From Siphonodentalium dalli (taxonomy: Eukaryota > Mollusca > Scaphopoda > Gadilida > Siphonodentaliidae): 64,000 nucleotides of DNA. The notes below the pieces were generated by a model. That model was not told the origin of the DNA. It did not search any database and worked only from the letters and a program-made list of their open reading frames with translations. Positions 34,985 to 47,930 of the stretch are shown here, one piece after another. The position numbers and the translations under genes were made by a program. Positions within the stretch are counted from its first letter, which is position 1. Each line of letters starts with the position of its first letter. The stretch is taken from contig CP136064.1 of the NCBI GenBank assembly GCA_032622095.1, forward strand, positions 254,264,484-254,328,483, in the 5' to 3' direction.

Positions 34985-37900
34985 ATGCCAAACCGTATTT
35001 GGCAAGTTTAATTAACGAGTGTTTTGCTATATTTGTTAGATCTCTGGTACTTTTCATTAAGCTTATATGACTGGCATTCCATCCGCGTGGTTATTTAAAA
35101 CATTTCATACCATATGTCTGCCATTTCGTTCTATTATCACCGTTTTAATAGCACATTTTATGGGGTGACTTTCGTTGGATGGGTGGGTGTCCGAGATCGG
35201 AATCGAATAGGATAAAAACTCCCATCCCCGGGTTTGTGGGTCCCAAAAAAATAAAACCCCAAACATTTCAACCTTGTATCGTGGATTTTCCAGTCAATTT
35301 AATCGGACATTTCCTTATTTTGTACCACCATTTTTCGTTTTGTCTTAATATTACTTTGAGAGTTTTTGCTGTTATATTATATATCCAATCCAGAAATAAT
35401 GCATTTCCAAATGATGAATTGGTGCTTTCATGACTAGCTCCGACCTCAATTAATTTCAGAAACACAGAACCAAAGACAGCCGCATCCAATGCGAGTTACG
35501 TTCCCATTTGCAAAATTATTATCGTTCCCTATTTATCCTTGTCAAACTCACCCATCGATAACAAATTGCGCGTAGAAATACCAGCACGAAATTCTGAATT
35601 ATATCCAACTAACGACAATATTCTAAAAAAAAAAACTGTGCAAGGATATAATAAATAAAATTCCACTATAAAGCCCGCTAACCCCACGCATGATCAAAGT
35701 ACGAATCTGCATCGTTATACTACGAAACCAGAAATCGGTATTCTGGTCTCAGGTTCAAGTCTCCGTTTATACAAAAATCTCAGATCAGGAGGGGGACTAT
35801 GTGTCAGTTGAAGGCTATTACATATAACACACATAATTATCGATGATGTTAAGTTGTATCCAATTCATATATAATTATAATCTGTCCTCTTCACGCATAG
35901 CAATATATCACAATTCATATTTGATTAACATAAAGATAAATTAGTCCAAAAATACTTAGGTTTCTGTGACCAGAACTTGTACGTTACAACATGGTACGAA
36001 TTATTAACAGACCCAAGACAGGCTTGAATGACAATAAGAACGCTAACTATGTTTACGTAAACCCGCGTTTCAAAACGAAAAAAATACGGACCAGACGGTG
36101 CGGACCTATAATCCCAGTTAATCGCTTCGAAGCTAGGTAAAACATTGCGATCTTCACTATACTAGTAGTAGTAGTTTACGCGAAACCTGGTCCATGCCAG
36201 ACCGTATATTGTATATACCTCATATATTACGATAAAGTTGGAGTAACCGTCCATCTCTTGGTACTTTGGCTGTTTGAAATTACCTATATAATCGTGGAAT
36301 TTGATATCCTGAGGACTTATATGTGGTTATAATAAAAAAGATTCTGTTTTTTGGTTCTCAAGCGGTCAGGTAACATTGACATGTCGTTGACGAAAAAGCC
36401 AGACTTGATCATAAGTTAATACAATTGAGCGCTAATTCTGGTATATCTCTTCCCAGCAAGTTTGATATCGATTCCTGTGCAAAAAATAGTAAATAGGTAT
36501 CGAGGACACCTGTCCGGAAAAGCTAATATCAATTAATAAAATTTGATTTAGAATTCCTTATGACATTCGTGTAACAGTTTTGTGGGTTATATTTAGAACA
36601 GGAAAACGGAAAGTCAAAATACGTCACTAACAAAGTGATTAATTTCTTATCCCAACATCAGGGGTATCAATTTCACACCACATATGTGGTATCAATCGTC
36701 ACGTGATAGGAGAGGAGGGTATTCTAAGTTATTTAGCACTTGTCCTCCAATCCCTTTTGTCATAAACTAATTTAATTTATGAACAAATAAAATATGTTTA
36801 AACAACAAAAAAATCGTCACGTTACCAAACCAGCTTAATTTGGCTGGACTATACTGGGTACATCAAAGTCATTGGACCCGCCTCTAAGCGTGATTGATTG
36901 CCGACTCGCCACGTGCATGCTATAGTGCTTCATCTCAAAATATCGGAATTCGCACTTTGCGTGCGCGACGTTCTAAACTGGAATCCGATGTATTCCTTCA
37001 AGGATGATACATACAGAATGATTGCATGAAATTTGCAAATCCAACCTACCACAAAACGCGGTAAAGACTAATATGGAATCCTATGCATTCCGGATATACA
37101 GATTGCATGACATTTGCAAATAAAAATCGTCCACATCACGTGGTTACAAAATGGAATCTGATTTATTCCGTATACATATGTAATACATGTAAACAGACAT
37201 AAAAAATGTCGACTCATCTAAATTACGCGCTCTGCCCCTGATGAGTTGTCGGCGCAAAAATAGACACGAAACACTAGCTTAGCCTTAAAGTGACTATCCA
37301 AATAAATTCAAGCAGTGTCGGGCATCACAAGGAACAAATGTTACCTCTTGTCAATGGCGGATGGTTGGGTATGCACACACCATTGTATATGAAAGTCAGC
37401 TGAGAGATTTACCACGAATTACGATCGAAATACACTACTATAATATGCCTTTATAGACACATATATAATGTAGACCATCTTCAGTTGTATCTGTATTTTA
37501 CTCACAAAATAGCCATGTGTAGTCTTGATATCGGGATTTGTTTAAACACAATGTTGCTGTTGTTGTTGTAATGGTGACTCGGCAAAGAGTGAAATTTACG
37601 GCCCAATGATGCAATATGGAGCGATGGACTCTTAAGTGCGGAATATGTCACTAGGTATCAACACAGATGTTATAATGTGAATACAATGGCACCTTAATTC
37701 ACCAGGACCTCAGGGGTGATGTTATTGATGCACACGGCGTGTTCGTAACGATTGTAGTTCTATATAAATGAAGATATGCGGGTGCAGCCTTATATCAATG
37801 TTAGTTGGTTTTCTGGGTGCGTCATTTTCAATTGAATCGTGTTACAGGAGGCGTATGCATGAATTATCATCGAACGATGAATGTGATATCTACTATACTG

Positions 37901-40169
37901 ATGAACATAACTAAATTAAGTTGTATTGAAAGGTCGCAACGGTGTTACTAATGTGTATTATTGCTTATTATAATTTGGGCGTTCCTAAAACTTCCTTTGT
38001 GATAACGATGAAAGAAGAGGTAGAGATGAACACACAAGTGACACCTCTCCAGTTTACAACATGATTCAAAGTTCAAATTGAAGTTGAGAAATGCCTGTAT
38101 TAAGATACAACTTAATTTCACTCCACGCTGAGTACGCTATATGTGAAATGTCTCCGAGATGACTATACGTTTGATGGAGATATGAAACAAAACAACGTTC
38201 ATCGAATTTGGTTTCGCTTTCCCTTTGAAGGCCTTTTCCATCAGCGTCACTTTAGAAATGTTTCAGATTTACCATTATCTTCTTCGTAAAAAGTCACGCC
38301 ATGCGGTTAGACCCCTAGCTTTAATTTGTCGGAGTCACAGCAAGATTTTCGCGTTTAACATTGTTGCATGTCGTCAATCTTGCGCACACGATTCAGCATC
38401 CAACAACCAAATTGAATGTTATTATATACCGCATCAGAACATACATGTTGCCAGACTGGCAAATTGTCCAAACATGGCCAAAATTACGGGAGATAACTCA
38501 TGCCCATATTAAAATATAGGATTTTACCCATGTATGATATACCGCCACGGTGGCAGTCAATGAAGGACCACTGGTCTAAAATTACTATATGGCGTTCAAC
38601 ATATGATAGTCTACGAAACGATATATAATCCCCTGGACATATGGCTACACGTTTTCGGAAAAATCTTATTCAAATTGTCGAATTGGTGCACCATGCCTAT
38701 AACAAATTATCCAGATCATATGAGGTTGCAATTATACTGAAAACATCACCATTACCTACGTGTTACGACGCTATAAGAGTTCAGAACCTAAACCTGTTAT
38801 ACGTTTTAAATATAGAGTAAAACCTAACACTGCCCTCCAAAATCACGATTTTTAAAGGGATTTTATGCCATTATCTAACCCGCACAAATATGACATCAAA
38901 TCGAGTTGGAATTGTTTTTATGTGATCAAGTTCAGCCAGAATATAATTGTATACACTGAATTAAATATTGTGTATTGTTTTTGCAATTTTGTATTTTTAA
39001 AATCGGCCTTGAAATTGCCAAAAATTCGTAATAAAATGATGGACTTTCAATTGCTCCATAGTTGAAACTGAATGCAAAGTGACAAATACTCCGAGTAGAT
39101 CTACTCTACCAGGCATGCATACGGAATACTCCAAAGCATAGTGGAGGGATATAGCATAATGAGGACAAAAACTAACTCAACCCCATAAATTATATTCAAC
39201 CAACACGCCACATCCCAATCGCAATATGGCACCATGCAAACTTTCCTAAATATTCAATGATTAGTCGACTTTTACTTTGTCAAGACATACATACGGAGTC
39301 ATGTGCCATATATGTCAATGAAACCTTTTAAAGTCAATTAAAACCCTATATCCTATATCCGTCGTGGATAACAGCATCACATTAATAAATAACATGCCTC
39401 TAACATGCATATACGCCAAATTAAGGCACACACTGTCTAGCCCTATACCAAATGAGACTGTGTATTAAAATGGAAACACAGTTCAATGTTTCACATGAGA
39501 GACAACTTTCACCATCTAATGCCATTCATCATACAAGTGTATTGATTATACGAAGCAATGTATCCACGAACGAGTCTGCCTGACTTACAATATCACATAT
39601 TTAATGTGAAAAAAAACATGAAAATTTGAACATTTAACTGAAAATAAAAGATAAATGAATTTGTTTCAATTATGATCGTATTTTTCTTATATACAGACAC
39701 ATGTCCACTGCCAAATTGTTCTTATAAATCATGATCTACATGGAAAGTTTTCTAATATATTATGTCGATAAAACATAGTAATGAGGATAACTTAGTCATG
39801 AGTTGAATACAATTCTTCGAATTTAGAAAGCGTTTATTGACTAATAATTTCACCAATTATTTGTGGTTGTTCGCTGCCATATATACACAATTTCACAGAA
39901 AATATGTTGATTATCTATTATTCGAGAAATACTTAAAAACAAGAACAAATAGGTATCAAATTAGATATAAGGTGAATTGAATAATTGTCACCAGGTCCAA
40001 GATGGCTGCCAAAATGTAAATCGAAACCTTAAATTTCATACATATTTCTAACATTGCTATACAACAGAGACATATGTCACACAGAAATCAAGTCAGATTT
40101 CTATTCATAATCAGACTTCTATTAACATGTGATAACAAGCCACGGGCTCGAAAGCACGCCAATCAATCA
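34982..40169. other. No gene seen (about 5.2 kb)
   Basis: A dispersed fragment at 36706-36770 matches 15276-15340. A 95-codon frame at 38225-38512 and others have no recognised family, signal peptide or splice context. Nothing else was supported. Confidence 0.4.
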
Positions 40170-40950
40170 CATCGGTGATGGGTATACACGGAGCGGCTGT
40201 GTGGTCATCCATGGGGTGTAATGATATACACGAATGTGTTCTGTGATTATTTCTGGGTGTTTTGGTATACTTGGAGTGGCAATATTTCTATTGGTAGGTG
40301 TATACACAAAATACACGTGTTTGCAGTGTGGTCATGGAGTGGGTGTATTGATACAGATGGAGTGGCTGTATGGTCATGGTTCAAGTGGATAGATAGATGG
40401 TCATTGGATGAGCGTATTAGCATCCTTGTTGTCAATGGGTGGTGTATATGGCTGTATTTATACGTGGAGTGGTTGTATGACCATGGATTGAGTGAATGGG
40501 AATACAGCGAGTTTCTGAATGGCCACGAGTTATGTGTATATGCAAGTCTGGATGTGATGACCACTTGCGGGTGCAGTGTGTTGATGCATATGGACGTGGG
40601 GTGTAAATGTATATCTTGAGTGGTCGTGGTTTATGCGAATATGTATACAGGGAGGTACTGTATGGTCATAGTTGTGCTGATTATGCATTTTGTTTCTTTG
40701 AACATATTTTGTTAGGTATATATGCAAGTCTGGATGTGATGACCAATTGAAGGTGCAGTGTGATGATGCATCTGGTCGTGCTGTACTACCTTCGGTGGGG
40801 TTCATGTATATTCTTGGATTGACTGTTTGAGTGGGGTGTAAATGTATATCTTGAGTGTTCGTGGTTGATGCGAATATGTATACAGGGAGAGACTGTATGG
40901 TCATAGTTGTGCTGATTATGCATTTTGTTTCTTTGAACATATTTTGTTAG
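40170..40950 (+). repeat. Minisatellite of GTGGCTGTATGGTCATGG-type units with a 235-bp internal duplication
   Basis: Irregular 30-60 bp units repeat phrases like GAGTGGCTGTATGGTCATGG and GTGTATATACACG. The segment from about 40525 to 40715 is duplicated at about 40716-40950 with few changes, sharing GCAAGTCTGGATGTGATGAC and GATTATGCATTTTGTTTC. Long frames on both strands result from the repeat. The array resumes at 42290. Confidence 0.8.
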
Positions 40951-41539
40951 TCATCCCACACATACATATATACATAATAGGATACACACAGTAGTATGAT
41001 CAGCAACGGAGATTGGAGAACAAGTTATTACAACTTACTAAATGCCCATTTCACCAAATATCCTGAGAAATACTGAAATAAATAAAATGGCGTAGAAAAT
41101 AAATTAATCAAACTAAATTTGTGTTTTGTTCAATATAGCAGGAAATAAGAGTTAAATCACCATTATGAAATGAAAATGAAGGTGGTTCGGGAGTAGATTA
41201 TGCATACATAGAGTTAGTGTATGGCCATGAATGATGTGTCTATTGTAGTGACTGCACCCCTTGAATCAGAATCAGGCCAAACACAAGTTTTGCATAATTC
41301 CGTTTGCACCCCCACCTTGCACCTCAGTGATCGGGCCTAATATCCTATATATTCACAAACCATGGTTCTATATTCCCGGTATGAGAACATTCATATATTT
41401 TAACCTGAAAATTGCATATATCCTAACATCTAGTGGTCTAACTCCAGACAAGTGCAGACGGCCACGCGTGGTTCCAGGACATACCGGGCCGACCATGATT
41501 GTTTGGTCCGGTCTGAGAAGAATTTGAAAACTATACAAG
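40951..41539. other. No gene seen; break in the minisatellite
   Basis: A minisatellite remnant (GTGTATGGCCATGAATG) lies near 41216. The rest is unassigned. Confidence 0.4.
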
Positions 41540-42250
41540 AAAATCGCAAAACGTAGCATCTAGACGGGCCTCAACTGAAGCTTTCCCAACACTGGAAATG
41601 TAAACCTCATACTCCCCCCTCCGGTTGGAAAATTCTCCAAATGATGACCATTTCAGTCCACAAGTGTGACCAAATGTAGTAAAATATTGTTTTGTTAAAC
41701 TAATTACCAGTTTTGTATTGGCCATTGGGGGGCAATGACACACCGGGATGACCATGGTTCGGCCCGTTGGGCGAATTTTTTTAAATCTGAACAAGAAAAT
41801 CGCAAAATCCTAGCATATAGACTAGCCTCATATCAAGCCTTCTTAGTGTTGGAAATTTCAAACCTGACACCCCACTTAGGTTGGAACATTTCCAACTGAT
41901 GACAATTCCAATGACAATGTTGACCAAATGTATGACAATATTGTTGTTATAATTAACTAGCAGTTTTTGACTGGCCACGGGGAAGGGACCAGGACACAAG
42001 CTTTTCAAGTGTTGGAAATTTCCAACCTGTCACACCCCCTAACGTTGGAAAATTTCCAACTGATGGTCATTTCAGTCCAAAATTTTGACCAAAAATAGGA
42101 AAATATGCAAATAATTATTTTCCCGCAATAAATTGTTTGAAAATCAAACTACAAGAACATTTGCAACCTATTGTTGGTGTGAAATCTCCAACTACTGTTT
42201 TGGCAGGTATGAATTTTCCAACTGTTGAAAATTTTGACCAAAGTTGGGGG
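41540..42250 (+). repeat. Tandem ~258-bp units of the TTGGAAATTTCCAAC family
   Basis: GAAAATCGCAAAA at 41540 and 41798 begin two units, followed by a partial third from about 42005. Each contains a GTTGGAAATTTCCAAC-like palindrome, then GATGACCATTTCAGTCC or a close variant, then TTTGACCAAA. The block interrupts the flanking minisatellite and ends at a G run (42246-42258). Confidence 0.75.
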
Positions 42251-42289
42251 GGGGGGGGTGAGACACCCCAAACCCTCCCTGTCGCCACG

Positions 42290-42830
42290 TCTGTGTGTAT
42301 ATAGTTTCATATGGAATGAATGTAGTCATAGTTGAAGTGTATATACATACACGGAGTATAGCTGAATGGTCACCCACCGAGCGAATGTGTATATATGGCG
42401 TTATATTTGGTATATCAGAAATGGCTGTATGACCATTGGTAATGTATATATATGTATAGTGACTGTATGGTCATGGTGGTGTGTATATTTATACTTTGAG
42501 GGGCTATAACCATGGGCGAGGCGAATATGAATAGAGTTACTGTATAGTCACTGATGTGGTGAATAGGTGCATGTATACAGGTTATGACCAAATAGTCATA
42601 GGTGGAGTGCAGGGGTGTACCTGGTGTATCTGCATGGTGAATCATGGTTGTATGGTCATGGGTGGGTGCACATATACATCATATGTGGATGTATGGTAAT
42701 GGGTGAGGTATAATTAGGGGTATTAATAGATTGGTTGTAGGGTCATTTGTGTGGTGTGTGGTGAATATATGGAGTGACTGCGTGGCCATAGACGGGTTGT
42801 ACAGGTATATTTTGGTGGCTGTCGCTTTCC
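42290..42830 (+). repeat. Minisatellite, second block
   Basis: Units with GACTGTATGGTCATGG and GTGTATATATAC phrases like those at 40170-40950. Confidence 0.7.
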
Positions 42831-44577
42831 ACAATGACTCAAGGATATGTTAATCGATAGTGAGACCATACTTGGGATTTCTTCGTCTTTGTTGCGTTTA
42901 TACACAATGGAATAAACACTAAACGGGTTTCCTGATAACAGTTGAATCCGGCATGACGATATCGCCTGCAGTTTATATTATTGAACAGCATTATTATGTT
43001 GTTGCTTGTGATGTACGTGGAGGTATGGACACATGCATTCATTCTCGGAATTTCTGACCAAACATAACGATATACTCCTGAGGTAAAAATCAGTTCATTT
43101 TGTAAGGACAGTGCACCATTATCCTTTATATGGTTATTGTAGGAGTGTCCGTTTTTTTTTTTTGAGATACCACTTTTCCGGAAAATACCATGCATGCGTA
43201 TACTATATCTCCAGCAAGAACAACGTTACTGCAGTATTAATAGGGCTTACAAATTGGCTATGTGTGGCATTTTCTTTCGATAGACTGTCACTAGCAGATG
43301 TTATGAAATCCGATGGAATAATTCCAAACATTTGTCCTTACAGCAAGCTGTAGTTGCAGAATGCATATTTTTGTGAATTCTCAGTATCAAATTCATGGCA
43401 AAAAAATAGATTTTTAATATGTTTTAGAGCGCAATCCCATTGTTGCAATCGTTCCCTGATGTTTGGTAAAGCACATCAATTATCAAGGCTGGCGAAGGAA
43501 TAGTTAAATGATTATCCCATTGTGCTCTGCTTCCCCCAAACACACTGCCATTATACGCCGCTACTATTTACACACCTCTATAGTATACTAAGCAGGCACA
43601 TATATATGGGACGGCGTATAAGGGGAGTGCGGGGTGCATCTCCTCTGGTATAATAATTGAAGCTACATTGAAACGACCGCGCGATTTGTTTGTCATGGGT
43701 GGCGTTTGTCGAACAATGGGATATCACTGAAATATTAGTTTGCCAGCCTTGGGAATTGGTGTGACTTACCAAAATACAATATATATATACACCAACAGGG
43801 CGAACGGAAGGCGGTGGCAATAGTAACACATGCATTGGTTGAATCATTTATTAACTAGTAGAATAATTACATTTATTATAATTATTCCACAAAACTAATC
43901 CAGTTCCGATAATATTCACAGGTACTTAGGACCACTAATCCAACGATGAAACTAAACGAATTAATATTTACATTTAGAACCACTAAATAGTGATATATCC
44001 AATAATTCAACAGAATCACAACTTCACTATATAGCACTCCACATTTCCGATCAAACTTGTATCTGGAGAATCTGGAGGAACCAATGAACTGTTAGTAGTA
44101 ATTTCGAAACAGTTTTCTTGTAAAGGCGACAGGTTTGTCACATAATAATGATGTGCAGCTTTACCTTTAGCAACAAGTAAGTTGGTTGTTGGTTACATGT
44201 CCAAATTCCTTATCATCATTCTGGCAGACAGACTTCTTCGGAATTCATGATCCGCTTATACAATATATATAATATAATAGTAAGACACAATCATGCGACT
44301 GCCGCATTTGACTTTCCAAACACATCTGCGAACGACTTGGTTTGTCAAAACGGGTCACCCGTTATTAACGTGCATGGGACCAGTCCGTGTTGTTTCGGAC
44401 ATATTTATTCACACTCAACGGCGATCATTGCATGGTTAATCGGATTGTTAGGCGTGGCTAACGGGCTGTTGAATCTCGGCGAGCGCACGGATTTCGTCGT
44501 GGTCAACAAACGCTCAACGGCGCATTTCCAGTTAATTGCGTTATGGGGGGGGGGTAAATTGTGCTCTAAGTCTGTCA
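42831..44577. other. No gene seen
   Basis: Overlapping frames on both strands (42839-43353, 43578-43847, 44247-44591) without domains. A G run lies at 44545-44554. Confidence 0.4.
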
Positions 44578-44656
44578 GAGCACGTGAATAGTTCTTTACC
44601 AGAATAAATCTCGTCTTCGACTCGATTGATTCTGGTAAAGAACTATTCGTGTGCTC
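44578..44656. repeat. Hairpin with 33-bp arms
   Basis: GAATAGTTCTTTACCAGAAT on the left pairs with ATTCTGGTAAAGAACTATTC on the right, with GAGCAC/GTGCTC at the ends and a 13-base loop. Confidence 0.85.
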
Positions 44657-45799
44657 TAACCATTACATACAAATTATTTTGCTTTTTATTTCTATACATT
44701 GATATATTTTTTGGGAAGTACAATCAATTTGCTCCACAACAAGACCATTTCCATAATATACATTCCAGGAGAATGAACTGGTTTGACCAAATTACTTACC
44801 CACACCCCATTAACATTTCTACCAAAAGACAATAGGCATATTGACATTCCATCCGTGAGTCAGATTTGTCTAGTATCTGCTAATTACACTTTACCATAAA
44901 ACTGCCTCAGCCATTACTCTCTACAAAAAATAGGACATCGACATTAATGCTATGTTGACACTCAGAATAGTGTGGCTTTTTGAAAAGTTACCCATAATTC
45001 TGCTGTGGTTAAGAGGTCGATGAATTAGAGCATTACTGTACTTTATTAATTTCGCAAAAATATAATTTAAATTTGCGAAAATACAATAATATATCCATGT
45101 TTAATTGTTTTGTATATTACTATTATATGATAACACCCCTTCAAATTTAAACCAACTGCAGTTCGATATATGTATTAACACTATGCTCGGTATTATGGGA
45201 ATGATCTACCCCTACCACCACCCCCAAAATGTACAATGTAGACGAATACGATAAACACATAAAATGTGCCATATAATTAGAACACGACACTTCTCAGATG
45301 GCAAACATCCTTACAAAGATGCTCTATAATAATAATTGGGTCTTTAAAATTCCACAGAGGGGAGGGTTTCCATGTGTTGGACTGTTGGCTCAGGGTGTAT
45401 AACACGGCTGTTGATGATAAAGTAAAATGTGATACGTTTTTATGGTGCTGCCGTTGTAAGCAGCCTGTACTGTCTATGCAGCAACTGGGCTCACCATTCT
45501 GAATGCTTTAGGAGAACGCAGTCCTACCTTAGTATTACTGATATCAAGAGTGGTATATACCATGAATTGTTAATTTTACACTTGTAATAACTGGAGGTGA
45601 AGTGTTTTTGGTGATCTTTTTGTCATTTCAGCATTTTGTTAAAGTATTTTTTTCATAAAAAGAAGAGATACACCCGTATTGGGCTTATTTCGTAATCAAA
45701 TAGGTCCCATATGAACCTATGTGATCTTTTTAAGGTAAAATATGAACCTATTTGCACGAGGATATGTTGAGCTAATATAAGTAGATAGATAATACAATA
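44657..45799. other. No gene seen
   Basis: No coding or repeat structure recognised. Confidence 0.4.
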
Positions 45800-45990
45800 C
45801 CATAGGTCGCCTCGCATATATAAGAGAATGCATTGGCTTAACACATTCAAAATTATAAAATTGTTAAAGAATGTAAGAAAAAATGGTAAAAAGTGTTAAA
45901 AATGATTTTTTTTAGGCCAATGCATTCTCTTATATATGCGAGGCGACCTATGGTCGACTCGCATATATAAGACAATGCATTGGTACAGGG
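45800..45990. mobile_element. Truncated second copy of the TA MITE at 5267-5634
   Basis: The right terminal repeat is complete (GGCCAATGCATTCTCTTATA through TGCATTGGTACAGGG). The left repeat starts only at CATAGGTCGCCTCGC, so its outer half is missing. The subterminal hairpin symmetry is kept. Confidence 0.8.
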
Positions 45991-46640
45991 CATAACTGTA
46001 ACTATCACAATGTGGTCAAGGAGCCGGTTCCAATGATATCCATATTTGTATGGTTCTATTGAGACAGACCGAAGATATTTTAGGATGTTGAAGCTTTATT
46101 TGGCCGGTTTTGGCCGGTTTTGTTGGGTAAAGGGTTAAACTACGCATTCCAGCCATATGGGAAATGTCCAGTAATAGGCCGAGCAATGAACACTTAACTC
46201 CATGACGTATTAATTGTATTGTAATCAACATTTCAATTAACGTCACGTTTACTCTTATGTATACTATGTTTCTGGTCTAGCCCCATGTATATTTTTATCT
46301 TAACTCTATGATAGTATCTTTACTTGTTAGGAATTACACATTCTACCTCACACGACAGCCTGTTCTCCCGAAAACAAGCACATTATATGCTTATATTATG
46401 AAGGGTAATAAAATATATTTCTACCTGTATATGAGGCCTTTAAGTAACAAATATTATTAATGTGCATTTTGAACCAGTTTGTGGACGTTGCAAAATTATA
46501 AAAATGACAGCCATGCATAAGTTGGATACCTTTATATATGATTAAGTATTACTGTGGTGGGGTCAATATGTGTTCTGTGGACCTGTGCTTGAAATGCATA
46601 TAATGCGCACTTTCTATTTTTGCTCGGCTTCTCATTTAAG
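45991..46640. other. No gene seen
   Basis: AT-rich intron-like sequence upstream of the exon 4 duplicate. Confidence 0.4.
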
Positions 46641-46693
46641 ATCAGACCTATAGCTTGAAAAGGAAGACGAGTACTACACCGGCGAACATCGAA
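46641..46693 (+). pseudogene. Degenerate duplicate of ADAM exon 4 (5' part)
   Basis: GCTTCTCATTTAAG then ATCAGACCTATAGC, AGGAAGACGAGTACTACACC and GCGAACATC parallel the true exon 201 bp downstream. The acceptor is AAG instead of CAG. The furin-like block has become KRKT instead of RRKR, and similarity stops before the VEVLAV segment. The copy stays in frame with exon 4 through the intervening DNA (67 codons, no stop), so retention would not break the protein. Probably an old tandem exon duplication. Confidence 0.65.
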
Positions 46694-46841
46694 TCGGATT
46701 ATTTACCTCTAAGAGTCCCTTCAATCCAGAATATGCTTGCTACTAAATCTGCACTTCGAGGATTAACATTTAGATCGATACTAGAAATGAGTATTATGTT
46801 GACCTATATGTTGGCAATTCATTCTCGGCGTCTCATTTCAG

Positions 46842-46932
46842 ATCCGACCAGCGATTTGAGAAGGAAGAGGAGTACTACACCGACGAACATTGTGGAAGTG
46901 CTGGCAGTGCTAGACTACACTATATATAAATT
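46842..46932 (+). CDS. ADAM-type metalloprotease, exon 4: furin site and start of catalytic domain
   Basis: A clear acceptor (TCTCATTTCAG) precedes the exon. The last G of exon 3 completes an Asp codon, and the reading is PTSDLRRKRSTTP followed by NIVEVLAVLDYTIYK. RRKR fits a furin cleavage site releasing the prodomain. V-E-x-x-x-V-x-D-Y-x-I-Y is the first strand of the ADAM/mig-17 catalytic domain. The proposed donor is GTATGT at 46933 (phase 2). The same exon end plus donor is then repeated thirteen more times, so the real 3' boundary may be any of the array copies. The zinc-binding motif is not in this exon. Confidence 0.7.
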
Positions 46933-47390
46933 GTATGTACATCAGTGCTAGACTACACTATATATAAATTGTATGTACATCAGTGCTAGACTACACTATA
47001 TATAAATTGTATGTACATCAGTGCTAGACTACACTATATATAAATTGTATGTACATCAGTGCTAGACTACACTATATATAAATTGTATGTACATCAGTGC
47101 TAGACTACACTATATATACATTGTATGTGCTAGACTACACTATATATAAATTGTATGTGCTAGACTACACTATATATAAATTATATGTGCTCGACTACAC
47201 TATATATAAATTATATGAGCTAGACTACACTATATATAAATTGTATGTGCTAGACTACACTATATATAAATTATATGTGCTCGACTACACTATATATAAA
47301 TTGTAGGTACATTTGTGCTGGAGGTGCTCGACTGCACTATATATAAATTGTATGTGCTCGACTACACTATATATAAATTGTAGGTACATC
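46907..47390 (+). repeat. Fourteen-unit tandem array of the ADAM exon 4 3' end and its splice donor
   Basis: Unit starts are 46907, 46945, 46983, 47021, 47059, 47097, 47127, 47157, 47187, 47217, 47247, 47277, 47324 and 47354. The first five units are 38 bp, most later ones 30 bp; the 8-bp difference is GTACATCA. Each unit contains GTGCTAGACTACACTATATA or a variant, encoding VLDYTIYK when in frame; most units then carry a GTATGT-type donor. Thirty-base units keep the frame, 38-base units shift it. The frame 47097-47306 is a product of this repetition. Confidence 0.9.
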
Positions 47391-47779
47391 TGTGTTTCTG
47401 TTCTTAATGCATAGCGGGTGAGGTGACAATATAGGTGACTTGATTTTTCGAGCACAAGTCAATCCAAAGATGAGGGTTAGTGTTAGAAGCAATAACAAAT
47501 TGAAAACATCCATAAATAACATAAATGGGCATCCACGAATATGATTGATATTGTTAGTAAATCATCTACTTGACACTGCGAATAACTCCAAACTGGTATA
47601 TAAGGCACCAAAAGCAAAATTCAATAACAAATTGATGCTATATGTAAATGGTCTCTGCAATGTTAGAACTTTACGATTTAATTATACAAAGATACGCGTT
47701 ATTAACTTTGGTGTTAATGACTCCTGCACAATATACCACGACACACAAAAAGAGTCTTGAAATTGCTATGGGCGATGTA
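47391..47779 (+). other. No gene seen
   Basis: A 71-codon frame at 47545-47760 has no recognised features. Confidence 0.4.
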
Positions 47780-47905
47780 TTCGGATTGATCGACAGTTTC
47801 TAAGGTTATTTTGCGATTCACCGGCATTTTGTCGCAAAAGCATGCATTCTGATTGGTCGAGAGTTTTTAACGTTTAGTTTGCGATTCACCAGCATAAACC
47901 GCTGG
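47780..47905 (+). promoter_or_regulatory. Duplicated CCAAT-containing segment upstream of a coding-like region
   Basis: Two copies about 63 bp apart share the order GATTGATCGA/GATTGGTCGA, then AGTTT, then TTTGCGATTCACC and GCAT. The second contains ATTGG (inverted CCAAT). A TTTTATATGG TATA-like site follows at about 47918 and an ATG at 47931. The promoter role is inference from these motifs and position. Confidence 0.3.
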
Positions 47906-47930
47906 TCGCTAAGCACATTTTATATGGAGC

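Noticed and set aside
40221-40940. 132- and 136-codon frames on opposite strands
   Set aside because: Both are translations of a minisatellite; no signal peptide, domain or splice context.
47097-47306. 69-codon frame of LDYTIYKLYV repeats as a separate gene
   Set aside because: It is the in-frame translation of the 30-bp units of the exon 4 array, not an independent gene.
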